NCBI RefSeq assembly: GCF_003363715.1
Contig: NZ_QREV01000017.1
Span: 1 to 64,000 of the forward strand
DNA length: 64,000 nt
Source: Parabacteroides acidifaciens
GTDB lineage: Bacteria; Bacteroidota; Bacteroidia; Bacteroidales; Tannerellaceae
Reading direction: 5' to 3'
The notes under the pieces were generated by a model, which was not told the origin of the DNA, made no database searches, and saw only the letters and a list, made by a program, of their open reading frames with translations. Shown here one piece after another: positions 8,512 to 16,863 of the stretch. Position numbers and translations under genes: made by a program. Each line of letters opens with the position of its first letter. The first letter of the stretch is position 1.

Positions 8512-9672
8512 ATGAAAGTAAAAGCACTTCTTCCATTCGCAACTATCCTGCTAACAAGCCTTGCCGGTTGCGGTTCCCCCACTCAAAAATCGATGCAGGC
8601 AAACGACGGTAGCGTCCGAATAGTCGAAAACCCGGACGGCCCGCTATATATCTGCGACCTGAAAACGGTTAAGGACACAATTGACGTACCTCTTAGCGAA
8701 TTGGTGGAAGACTGCCGGATCGTACGTTTTGAAACGTCTGACGAAGCAATGTTCAAGGCTTGGTGGATACAGGTAAGCGACAACTATATCTGCATCCGGC
8801 AGGAATCCGACGTGGTTAAACTATACGACAAAGACGGGAAATTCCTTTGCAACGTGGGTGCAATGGGGCACGGTCCGGGCGAATATGCGCTGACAACCTA
8901 CGATGAGGTCATCGACGAACAACGCGGCCATATATTCCTTACCCCATTCTATGGGAAGAAAATCATGATGTACGGACTCGACGGAAAATGGATAAAAGAC
9001 ATCAACCTGCCCGGCCAGATAAATAAGGCGAAGATCGAGATAAATGCGGACGGTACGCTTTCCGTTATCCATATGCCGTTCCAAGAGGGTGCGCCTTTTG
9101 CTTTCCGGGTAGATACGGATGGAAATATTCTGGACAAGGTACCGGCAAGCCCATATATGCTGGCTTCGAATTTTGACGGCGAAATATTCTCTTACCGCAA
9201 CACGGGAACATTTGACTTCTTCTATACAGGTGTCGACACGACCTATACCTACGACACAAAAGCAAACCGGCTGATACCGCGCTTCACCATGAATTTCCCA
9301 GGCCTTGGCGAAAAGCCTTACCATATTTACACGGAACTTCCGAACCACGTCATAACCAACTATTATACCTGGGTCGACGGACAGTTTATACCAGGAGGGA
9401 CCGTGCTTGTGGATAAACAAAAAATGTCGTCCACGCAATTCCGTCTGGTCAACGACTTCTATGGCAACCTGCCCGTTTCAAACCCCAACATCCACTTCAA
9501 CAAAGGCTGGTTCATGTTTAATATAGAACCGGGCGCCCTGTCAGAAATGATCGAAACCCATCTCACCTCCGGAAAATGCCCGGATAAGGACAAAGCGAAG
9601 CTGAAAGAGCTGGCTGGCTCGTTACACGAAAATGACAATAATCTGATGTTTGTAGGGAAGCTGAAAAGATAA
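8512..9672 (+). CDS. 6-bladed beta-propeller lipoprotein
   Basis: A 386-residue lipoprotein (Cys20 in LAGC). After the signal comes a strand-rich region with the family's hallmark phrasing: an early VPLSELVEDCRIVRFET segment, YDKDGKFL, and GAMGHGPGEY near residues 115-124, found in Bacteroidetes 6-bladed propeller proteins of the BF2992/DUF4934 group. These proteins are often encoded near SusC/SusD genes, but their biochemical role is not settled; a surface binding or scaffolding role is inference. It has its own promoter box under a long palindrome and ends before a strong bidirectional terminator. Confidence 0.8.
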   Translation: MKVKALLPFATILLTSLAGCGSPTQKSMQANDGSVRIVENPDGPLYICDLKTVKDTIDVPLSELVEDCRIVRFETSDEAMFKAWWIQVSDNYICIRQESDVVKLYDKDGKFLCNVGAMGHGPGEYALTTYDEVIDEQRGHIFLTPFYGKKIMMYGLDGKWIKDINLPGQINKAKIEINADGTLSVIHMPFQEGAPFAFRVDTDGNILDKVPASPYMLASNFDGEIFSYRNTGTFDFFYTGVDTTYTYDTKANRLIPRFTMNFPGLGEKPYHIYTELPNHVITNYYTWVDGQFIPGGTVLVDKQKMSSTQFRLVNDFYGNLPVSNPNIHFNKGWFMFNIEPGALSEMIETHLTSGKCPDKDKAKLKELAGSLHENDNNLMFVGKLKR

Positions 9673-9740
9673 AAAAAGTTTTCCGAAAATAATCCTTCAA
9701 ACCTTCATCTGCAAACCTAAAACATTACGAATAAAAGAAG

Positions 9741-9784
9741 TAAACCCTAAAAGTTGTTTGTCTAACTTTTAGGGTTTATTTTAT
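9741..9784 (+). terminator. Bidirectional terminator between convergent genes
   Basis: A perfect 15-bp stem (9741-9755 with 9764-9778; TAAACCCTAAAAGTT and its complement), an 8-base loop and TTTT after the plus-strand arm. It separates the plus-strand lipoprotein gene from the minus-strand PUL and can serve both. Confidence 0.85.
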
Positions 9785-9872
9785 GAAATACAGTGATGAA
9801 GAACGTCTACTGATAGCAAGTCGTATTAAACAAGGTGAAGCGATATATATACCAAACAATTATTTCCCATAA
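9783..9872 (+). pseudogene. Short transposase-like N-terminal remnant
   Basis: A 29-codon frame starting MKYSDEERLLIASRIKQGEA, then stop. The opening resembles the helix-turn-helix start of small IS3-type OrfA proteins (MKYSKEERLDIG-like, from memory). The rest is missing and its 3' end overlaps the GH43 stop by 13 bases. It is probably a decayed fragment; it may equally be chance. Confidence 0.3.
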
Positions 9873-11443
9873 AACCGAAACCAGTTGAAATCAGCGATAC
9901 CGTCAACCCCTTCTTCCGTTGTTGAGAAGTTGAACAGGGCAAAACGATTAGCCGTCCAAGGCAATCCCAATCCCATATTCAGGACATTGCCGACCGGAGA
10001 GAAAAAGGCTCCGTCAAGACTATAATAAAAACGAGCCGTAAAGCCCTTATCGGTCACACGCGCCCGGATCCAGATTTTATCCTGCGTAAGGTTTTCTATC
10101 GGCGTTTCGATTATTTTCCCGTCGTTGCACATAACCACTTTGCGTTTTCCGCCCTCCTGTTGCACCGCTACATAAGCATACGGAGACTCGAAAACGCCGA
10201 AACCCGCTATATTCCCATCCTTCAGACCGGAGAGATCGAGTTCGACTGTTCCGGTTGAATTAGGCCCCTGCACACGTTGTGTCAGCGTATTGCGGGCATT
10301 CTTCAAATCAATAGCTTTAGACGCCTTCAGACGCATATAACCGGGACGTTCCCGAAGCGACCATTTTTCATTATCCGGATTATGATTCCATTGCCACTGC
10401 AAACCTAAACGCTTGCCATCAAACTCGTCTGTTGTCGCAGGCACTTTCATTTTATGATTCTTTCCGACAGTCGGTTTCGGATATGTAATGGCATCTTTCC
10501 CTTCTACACCCAATACGGGCCATCCGTCTACCCACTTGACCGGCAATAAATAAGGAACACGTCCGATCGGACCACGATCTTGCATAATGATGAACCACCA
10601 ATCTCCGTTTTTCAACTGAACCATCCCTCCTTGATGTAAACCGTTTACCGGATAGGAAGTGTCATCCTGAATAATTACTTTGGATTCATAAGGTCCATAA
10701 ATATTTTTCGAACGAAGGCAGACCTGCCATCCTTCCGTCCCACCCGCCGGACAAGTGATATAGTACATTCCATTTATCTTATAAACATGAGATCCTTCCA
10801 TTCCGGCTCTTTTACCCGATCCTCGGGCATCATCTACGCCTTTATTCCAAATTTCGATCGGTTTACTTTTGACGGACTTCACATCTTCATTTAGTTCCGT
10901 CACATATAGCTTATGCTGTCCATGCACAACATAGACTTTCCCGTCGTCATCGAAAAACAACCCCGGATCATATAAATATTCCGGAAATATAGTCCGCATC
11001 CAAGGTCCTTCCGGCTTCTCAGCTTCGCAAACCGAAAAGTGTCCGGTTTCCGTACCCCAACCGTAAGGCGTACAAAAAGCGACATAAAACTTACCCTTGT
11101 TATGCCGGATAGAATTAGCCCAGGAACCATTCAAATAAAGTTCACCGCCTTTCATATCGTAGCGAGGATCTTCATCATACCGATCGACTGCATAGCCGAC
11201 AATTTCCCAATTCACCAAATCTTTAGACTTGGCGACCGGCGATCCCGGCACATAATGCATACTGGTAGAAACAAAATAAAAATCATCTCCAACCCGGATC
11301 ACATCGGGATCCGGCCAATCGCCCCACATCAATGGATTGGTGAATGTTCCGTCTCCATTGTCCGGAGTCCATACCTGTTGTGCCTTCATGGTAAGAAGAC
11401 TTAAACAACAAAAGCCTCCTATCAAAAATGTTTTAATCTTCAT
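9860..11443 (-). CDS. Glycoside hydrolase family 43 (beta-xylosidase / alpha-L-arabinofuranosidase type) with C-terminal sandwich domain
   Basis: Exported enzyme (signal peptide to about residue 21) expected to cut terminal arabinofuranosyl or xylosyl residues by inversion. The five-bladed propeller carries the GH43 triad: Asp45 in the PDPDV motif (general base), Asp159 in LYDPGLF (pKa modulator) and Glu216 in GMEGSH (general acid). A C-terminal beta-sandwich from about residue 335 (DEFDGKRLGLQWQWNHNP onward) matches the GH43 C-terminal concanavalin-like domain. The 527-residue length is normal. It is the last gene of the minus-strand enzyme operon, 9 bases after a GH2 gene. The family and fold are clear; the exact sugar specificity cannot be read from the sequence. 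Confidence 0.9.
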   Translation of the reverse strand: MKIKTFLIGGFCCLSLLTMKAQQVWTPDNGDGTFTNPLMWGDWPDPDVIRVGDDFYFVSTSMHYVPGSPVAKSKDLVNWEIVGYAVDRYDEDPRYDMKGGELYLNGSWANSIRHNKGKFYVAFCTPYGWGTETGHFSVCEAEKPEGPWMRTIFPEYLYDPGLFFDDDGKVYVVHGQHKLYVTELNEDVKSVKSKPIEIWNKGVDDARGSGKRAGMEGSHVYKINGMYYITCPAGGTEGWQVCLRSKNIYGPYESKVIIQDDTSYPVNGLHQGGMVQLKNGDWWFIIMQDRGPIGRVPYLLPVKWVDGWPVLGVEGKDAITYPKPTVGKNHKMKVPATTDEFDGKRLGLQWQWNHNPDNEKWSLRERPGYMRLKASKAIDLKNARNTLTQRVQGPNSTGTVELDLSGLKDGNIAGFGVFESPYAYVAVQQEGGKRKVVMCNDGKIIETPIENLTQDKIWIRARVTDKGFTARFYYSLDGAFFSPVGNVLNMGLGLPWTANRFALFNFSTTEEGVDGIADFNWFRFYGK

Positions 11444-11452
11444 CAGATATCC

Positions 11453-14371
11453 TTATTTATTAATTACTATTAGAGACATCTCACCCAGACCAGCACGCCC
11501 TTCGGAGACATCCTCGATGGTCAAACGGACATATTTCACTTCACGGTCGACGATCATCGGTTTGAATTCCCATCCTGTACATTCCCGCTCATACAACAAT
11601 TCCCAATGTACCCCGTCAGTGGATGTCTCCACCTTGTGTTTATAAGAAGAACTGTCTTTCTGAAAAAGGATACGACTGGCAGCCACGTAAGTCGGACGTT
11701 CCAAAACCAATGTAATGACTTGCGGCAACTTATCCTCTCCTGCAATCCACCAGGTATGGTCGTCATTATCTATAATATTCGAAGCCGGATATCCGTTCTG
11801 GCTACTGCCGACCTGTACGGAAGCGATCTTCAAACGAGGTTTCTCCAGGATACGTTTCTGCCACAAAGTAGGTTTGATCACTACGTTATCTTCTTCCTTA
11901 CCGCCAAACAGGCCATGTTGTCCGTCCGCCACGTAAGTCCCTTTATACGGCTTCGTCACAACCTCCGCCTCACCTGCCGATAAACCTTTTGCTGTCGCTT
12001 TCACCGTTATCTTGCCGGCTTTCTTCGTCGTACGGACAAAAGCAAAGCCGACACCGCCTTCTACCTTCTGAGGATTTATTCCGATTCGGCGAATCGTATC
12101 TCCTATCAGCACACCTTCGCCGGACACCTGAATCATTATTTCCTGCCCGGAGTCATAAACCAGCGAGCCGTTTTTATCACAAACCTTGATATAAACAGGG
12201 ATCATATCCGATCCATCGGCTATGGGGATAATACCGTCTGTCTTGATATCCACGACCAAACGATCCGCCTTTTCCGGCGTACTTACACGGTGCGTAGCCA
12301 CGACTGCTCCTCCAACCAGAGCTTCGGCCTTCAGCTCGCCGGCCTCATACCCTCCGGCATTAAAGACAAAGACCGGGCTTCCTCCTTTTTCTACGACCGA
12401 ACGGTATAGTGGCGTTCGTTCTTCCCGCGTCTGCGTCCCGATCAGCTTATCGTTACGATACAAACGGACTTCGTCACAATTGGAGAAAACCGTAATATCC
12501 GTAGTGGAAGAGGTAAAAACCGCAGATGCATTATAGGAAGCGATAAAGACCATCGGTCCTTCATATAGCCCCGGTTGTGAGACGGATTTATCACGCATGC
12601 TTTGCAGCATATAGTAGCTAAATTTCGGATAACGGTTGATATCCACAACGCCGCTATACATGGTTTCGTCCTGGCTACCTCGCGCATAATCGTTATAGCT
12701 CCAGACAAAATGTCCCCCCATATGCGGATTGGCATCCAACATACACCAATCGAAATATCCTCTACCGTTCAACTGTTCGATACGGCTACGGCATTGACGC
12801 ATCTGCTCTTCCTCGTTTTCTTGTAGGCTGACACGCGGCTTTTCGCCAACACCATCTCCCCATTCACGGGTAAACAGAGGCTTGACAGAGATAAAATCTT
12901 CCGGATAGTTACTCATCACATCCCCATCTTTCGGGAATTTGGAGACCTGTTTATAAAAGACATCATAATAAGGTTCCATCTCTTCATGACCGAAATAATC
13001 ACCAGCCGTGTACATCTGGTCACCCGGATATTCGGCATGCGAAAGGTCAAAGATCTCTTTCGCCAAAGATACCGGATAGCGAGACTCGTTCAAAGCCGTT
13101 TCCCAAAGCACGACAGACGGATGATTCCGGTCACGCCGGATCATCTGGCGCCCGACCCCATAAAGCCGCTTGATGAAGGTCGAATCCGGATTATAGAACT
13201 GCCAGCCCGGAATACATTCGACCACCAATAAACCGTATCGGTCGCACGCATCCAGAAAAGCGGGATCATTCGGATAATGGGCCGCACGAACAGCATTATA
13301 ACCGCCGCGTTTCAGATCGATCACATCTCTCACCTGCATCGAGTTGGATGCGGCATCGCCGACATAGGCAAAAGCCTGATGACGATTTGCACCACGCATA
13401 TACAGTTTCTCTCCATTGATAAAGAAACCCTCTTCCGCAGTATAGCGAATCGTACGGATACCGATCTCACGAACTGTTTCGTCCAGCACTTTATTTTCAG
13501 ACAGCAATTGGGTTTGCAACGTATAAAGATTGGGATCGTAGGGATGCCACAAGGCCGGTCGTTCAACAATCAAATCCTGTCCGACTGTCCAGGCAGACCG
13601 TCCAGGCAGATCAACAGGGGTCTTTATCTCCGACACGACACGGCCGGTAGAATCTTTCAACCTGGAAAGGACAGACAATGTTGCATCCTGGTCTGTCAAA
13701 TTACGGATATGAGTTGCCACATGAGTCTTTGCTTTTTCTTTTGTCACTTCAGGAAACGTAACAAACTGCCCTCCGCCGGCAACCAGATCTTCCTGTAACG
13801 GATCTGTTACATAAATCTTATCCGTAATCTCCATCCGGACATCCCGGTAAATACCGCTGTAATAATAGAAATCCATCTTATCTTGCAGTTTCCCCGGAGG
13901 TGTCAGAGGATCGTATTCGGCAGAGACACGGACAGCCAGGACATTATTTCCCTCCCAGTCGATCCGGTCTGTAAGGTCTGATACGAATCCCATATAGCCG
14001 CCATGATGTTCCGTAATCTCTTGCCCGTTCAGATAAACAGTACAATTGGTCATAACTCCTTCGAAAGAAACGACTATCCGTTTATCTTTATACTTTTTCG
14101 GTAGTTTAAAATAACGGCGATACCAACCGATCCCGTCATAAATGGAATTTCCTCCGCAATGTTTCGTTTCCAACTGCATGATATGCGGCAAAGCGACAGC
14201 CATCCACCCGGAATCGTCCAACTCCCTCCGGCTACCATCCTTTACTTCTCCCCGGTAAAAAGCCCAGTCTGTATTCATATCCAGGACTTCCCGACCAGAG
14301 GAAGCAGAAGTGGGAGTACAAGCATAAGTTATAACAATAAGAACGAGAAAGGAAATAATTTTATAATTCAT
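11453..14371 (-). CDS. Glycoside hydrolase family 2 (beta-galactosidase-like) lipoprotein with C-terminal F5/8-type domain
   Basis: Retaining glycosidase, likely exo-acting on beta-galactosides or related beta-sugars. A lipoprotein signal with Cys18 (ITYAC) predicts membrane anchoring. The order is a GH2 sugar-binding jelly roll (about 30-185), an Ig-like domain (about 210-305), and a TIM barrel with acid/base Glu429 in ETALNES and nucleophile Glu503 in FTREWG. DUF4982- and Ig-like domains follow, then a discoidin-like domain near the C-terminus (IASVQVGSSQNGYPASNIID to IEDVSEGRAGLGEMS), which usually binds sugars. It lies 13 bases after GH35 in the PUL operon. GH2 also contains beta-mannosidases and beta-glucuronidases, so specificity is open. 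Confidence 0.9.
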   Translation of the reverse strand: MNYKIISFLVLIVITYACTPTSASSGREVLDMNTDWAFYRGEVKDGSRRELDDSGWMAVALPHIMQLETKHCGGNSIYDGIGWYRRYFKLPKKYKDKRIVVSFEGVMTNCTVYLNGQEITEHHGGYMGFVSDLTDRIDWEGNNVLAVRVSAEYDPLTPPGKLQDKMDFYYYSGIYRDVRMEITDKIYVTDPLQEDLVAGGGQFVTFPEVTKEKAKTHVATHIRNLTDQDATLSVLSRLKDSTGRVVSEIKTPVDLPGRSAWTVGQDLIVERPALWHPYDPNLYTLQTQLLSENKVLDETVREIGIRTIRYTAEEGFFINGEKLYMRGANRHQAFAYVGDAASNSMQVRDVIDLKRGGYNAVRAAHYPNDPAFLDACDRYGLLVVECIPGWQFYNPDSTFIKRLYGVGRQMIRRDRNHPSVVLWETALNESRYPVSLAKEIFDLSHAEYPGDQMYTAGDYFGHEEMEPYYDVFYKQVSKFPKDGDVMSNYPEDFISVKPLFTREWGDGVGEKPRVSLQENEEEQMRQCRSRIEQLNGRGYFDWCMLDANPHMGGHFVWSYNDYARGSQDETMYSGVVDINRYPKFSYYMLQSMRDKSVSQPGLYEGPMVFIASYNASAVFTSSTTDITVFSNCDEVRLYRNDKLIGTQTREERTPLYRSVVEKGGSPVFVFNAGGYEAGELKAEALVGGAVVATHRVSTPEKADRLVVDIKTDGIIPIADGSDMIPVYIKVCDKNGSLVYDSGQEIMIQVSGEGVLIGDTIRRIGINPQKVEGGVGFAFVRTTKKAGKITVKATAKGLSAGEAEVVTKPYKGTYVADGQHGLFGGKEEDNVVIKPTLWQKRILEKPRLKIASVQVGSSQNGYPASNIIDNDDHTWWIAGEDKLPQVITLVLERPTYVAASRILFQKDSSSYKHKVETSTDGVHWELLYERECTGWEFKPMIVDREVKYVRLTIEDVSEGRAGLGEMSLIVINK

Positions 14372-14384
14372 AACCTCTATCTAT

Positions 14385-16847
14385 TTATTTATTATTTCTG
14401 ACTTCAGCCGCATCAATGTAAGGAGCTATTTCCACAGCATTCAAAACTGCACTATTTTCAGTCTGACGTAAGCCCATTACTAATACGTTCTTTTCTTTCC
14501 CCCAATTTAACCAACATTCCGGTAGATAGTATTCACGTTGTGGACCAGCTTCCCAATGACGACCGATATTATGTCCGTTCAACCACATATATCCATTGCC
14601 GGAGGCATGGATGCGAGCTAACCAAGGAATCCATACAGCAGTATTCTGTTTAGGGAGCTCGAATTCGATCCGATACCAAGTGAAAAGACCATCCGGCTCT
14701 CTTTTCGGTTGTACATTATTCCCCTTATGAGGTATTTCACAAATCGTATCCAATGTTACAGACTGCCAGCCTTCCGGTACAAATTGTGGCTGTATCCAAC
14801 CTTTTGTCACACCTGCCATATCTGTAGCGCAATCCCATTGCAACGGATGGGTCAGAGCAGATTCAACAACAGAAAGACCTCCTTGACGGATACCGGCCAA
14901 TTCCTCCATAGGGAAATAACCATGGGCATGTCCTAAATTTTCATACACTGCAATGATTTCATTATCTCCTTCTTTTAAAAGTCCGGTCACATCAAAACGG
15001 TTGTCATATTCATCCGGCCGAATACGTTCAAAACAATCACGCGTAATCCAACTTTGCGCATCTGCATGATCCGGGAACAAACGTTTGGCTTGTTTCCCAT
15101 TTACCTGCACAGAAACGATATCGCGAGTAAACATATTAAATAACAGGTAACGCTCGTCCACAGCCTGCTTTGCTGCCAGTTGCACATGTGCCCGATACAA
15201 ACTGTAACGGAAATCGTTTACCCCCAAATCGGACAAAGAGACCAAACGCGGCAATTGCATCCAATCAGCCTCGGTAAAGGCATCTTCCTTCTTTTGCACA
15301 GAAGCTATACGAACGGAAGCCGGCAAACGGGACGGACGTAACGGACGCATCTGTTCCTGCGGCCACCATTTTCCCTGCTTGGCAGACTTACCTGCCGGGA
15401 TCACCAAAACTTTCGAGCCCAAAGCAGGCATGTCATAATCGACATCTATCGGATCGACCGTCATCATCTTGTCGCCGCCCGTTTCGGGAGCTGCAATCAG
15501 GACTTTTTCGCCATGCTGATTAATATTATACATCGACTCGGTCGGACGATCCAGCTTACCGGGAATCAAGCGAGCTTTTCCTTTGACCGGATTCTTCGGG
15601 TCCGTATTGTGCAAAAAGACAAAACGGGTTCCATCGGCTGCCACCCGGACACCACCGAACAATGATTTCACTCCTCCTTCGACCTTGCAAGGGCCACCGG
15701 TCGAACGGGCCAATTGAGGTCCGAAAGCCCGTATAAACTGTCCGATCGCCTTCGCTTCATAATACTTATCGCTCAATGCGCCATTTTCGCGGATCGCAGC
15801 ATTGTAATCATAGCTGGTAGTCATGCCACGCGCTCCCCATCCGGCAAAGTGGGTCCCGCCAAAAAACATATAATAGTTGATGCCGGTGGCTCCTCCCAAC
15901 AATGACATCAGGCCTACAGCCTTAAAATGGCGTGCATCCGAATAATGGTCTTCGCTCAAACGTCCTGTCACCAAAGAGAACCATCCTCCTTGGAGTTCGG
16001 TCACGAATCCCGGCGCATCCGGCTGTGCCTTTTTCAGGTTACTCATGCGATAAGCGCAATCAGGGGCGGAAGAAAGGCCAACATAATAATTGTCGCTATC
16101 GAACACTTGAAACAAATCCGGTTCCTGGCTACTACGACACTCATTCGTCAGACAGGTGAAGACAGGAATATCCAGCCCGCTCTTGCGGACAGAACTATAA
16201 AGGGCTTTCAACAATTTTTCCTTTCCGTCGCAGTCATGATGGTTGTATTCATTCTCGATTTGAATTAGGATGATCCCTTTATCGCCAACCGGCTTACGTG
16301 TGATCTGTTCATCTGCCACAGCTTTACAAACAGCATCGAACCAATGCTGCGCCCAGCGGATATGTCGATAATCCGCACTTCTCAACCAGAAACCCTCTAC
16401 ACTTTCCGGACGGAACTTGGCCAGCCAACGCGGATAACCGCCCCCCGAATACTCGGCACAAATAAAAGGCCCCGGACGGACGATCGTATAAAAACCATAT
16501 TCTTCCTGCGCCATCTTCAGCCACCGCTTCAGATCGGAAAAATCGAACCGAGTCGTATCATCCAGGCTAAGCGGCATGGTCCTTTCATGCCAGTTCCAGG
16601 GTACATAAGTCTCGACCGTATTAAATCCGGCCTCCTTGATCTGACGAAAACGATCTTTCCACAATTCCTCCGGACAACGGAAATAATGAAAGGCCGCACT
16701 ATAAATTAACACATCCTTTCCTTCAATCGTCATGCACGAACCGTCATAGCGAACACGTTCCGGATGAACAAACTTCTTCTGTGCAAAAGACAATTGGCTA
16801 ACAAAAACCATTAAAGCAAGCAATAAGCTTCTTGAGATATACTTCAT
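14385..16847 (-). CDS. Glycoside hydrolase family 35 beta-galactosidase
   Basis: Exported retaining exo-beta-galactosidase family protein of 820 residues with a signal peptide ending near FAQ (residue 23). The GH35 barrel begins SAAFHYFRCPEELW near residue 50. The acid/base is Glu200 in QIENEY and the nucleophile Glu284 in FVTELQGGW. The C-terminal half holds beta-rich galactose-binding-like domains (near VTKGWIQPQFVPEGW and WLNGHNIGRHWEAGPQ). It is flanked by a GH38-like gene (16 bases) and a GH2 gene (13 bases) in one tight operon. Presence of both GH35 and GH2 suggests a galactose-bearing glycan. Confidence 0.92.
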   Translation of the reverse strand: MKYISRSLLLALMVFVSQLSFAQKKFVHPERVRYDGSCMTIEGKDVLIYSAAFHYFRCPEELWKDRFRQIKEAGFNTVETYVPWNWHERTMPLSLDDTTRFDFSDLKRWLKMAQEEYGFYTIVRPGPFICAEYSGGGYPRWLAKFRPESVEGFWLRSADYRHIRWAQHWFDAVCKAVADEQITRKPVGDKGIILIQIENEYNHHDCDGKEKLLKALYSSVRKSGLDIPVFTCLTNECRSSQEPDLFQVFDSDNYYVGLSSAPDCAYRMSNLKKAQPDAPGFVTELQGGWFSLVTGRLSEDHYSDARHFKAVGLMSLLGGATGINYYMFFGGTHFAGWGARGMTTSYDYNAAIRENGALSDKYYEAKAIGQFIRAFGPQLARSTGGPCKVEGGVKSLFGGVRVAADGTRFVFLHNTDPKNPVKGKARLIPGKLDRPTESMYNINQHGEKVLIAAPETGGDKMMTVDPIDVDYDMPALGSKVLVIPAGKSAKQGKWWPQEQMRPLRPSRLPASVRIASVQKKEDAFTEADWMQLPRLVSLSDLGVNDFRYSLYRAHVQLAAKQAVDERYLLFNMFTRDIVSVQVNGKQAKRLFPDHADAQSWITRDCFERIRPDEYDNRFDVTGLLKEGDNEIIAVYENLGHAHGYFPMEELAGIRQGGLSVVESALTHPLQWDCATDMAGVTKGWIQPQFVPEGWQSVTLDTICEIPHKGNNVQPKREPDGLFTWYRIEFELPKQNTAVWIPWLARIHASGNGYMWLNGHNIGRHWEAGPQREYYLPECWLNWGKEKNVLVMGLRQTENSAVLNAVEIAPYIDAAEVRNNK

Positions 16848-16863
16848 ATTTATCTATTAAAAT

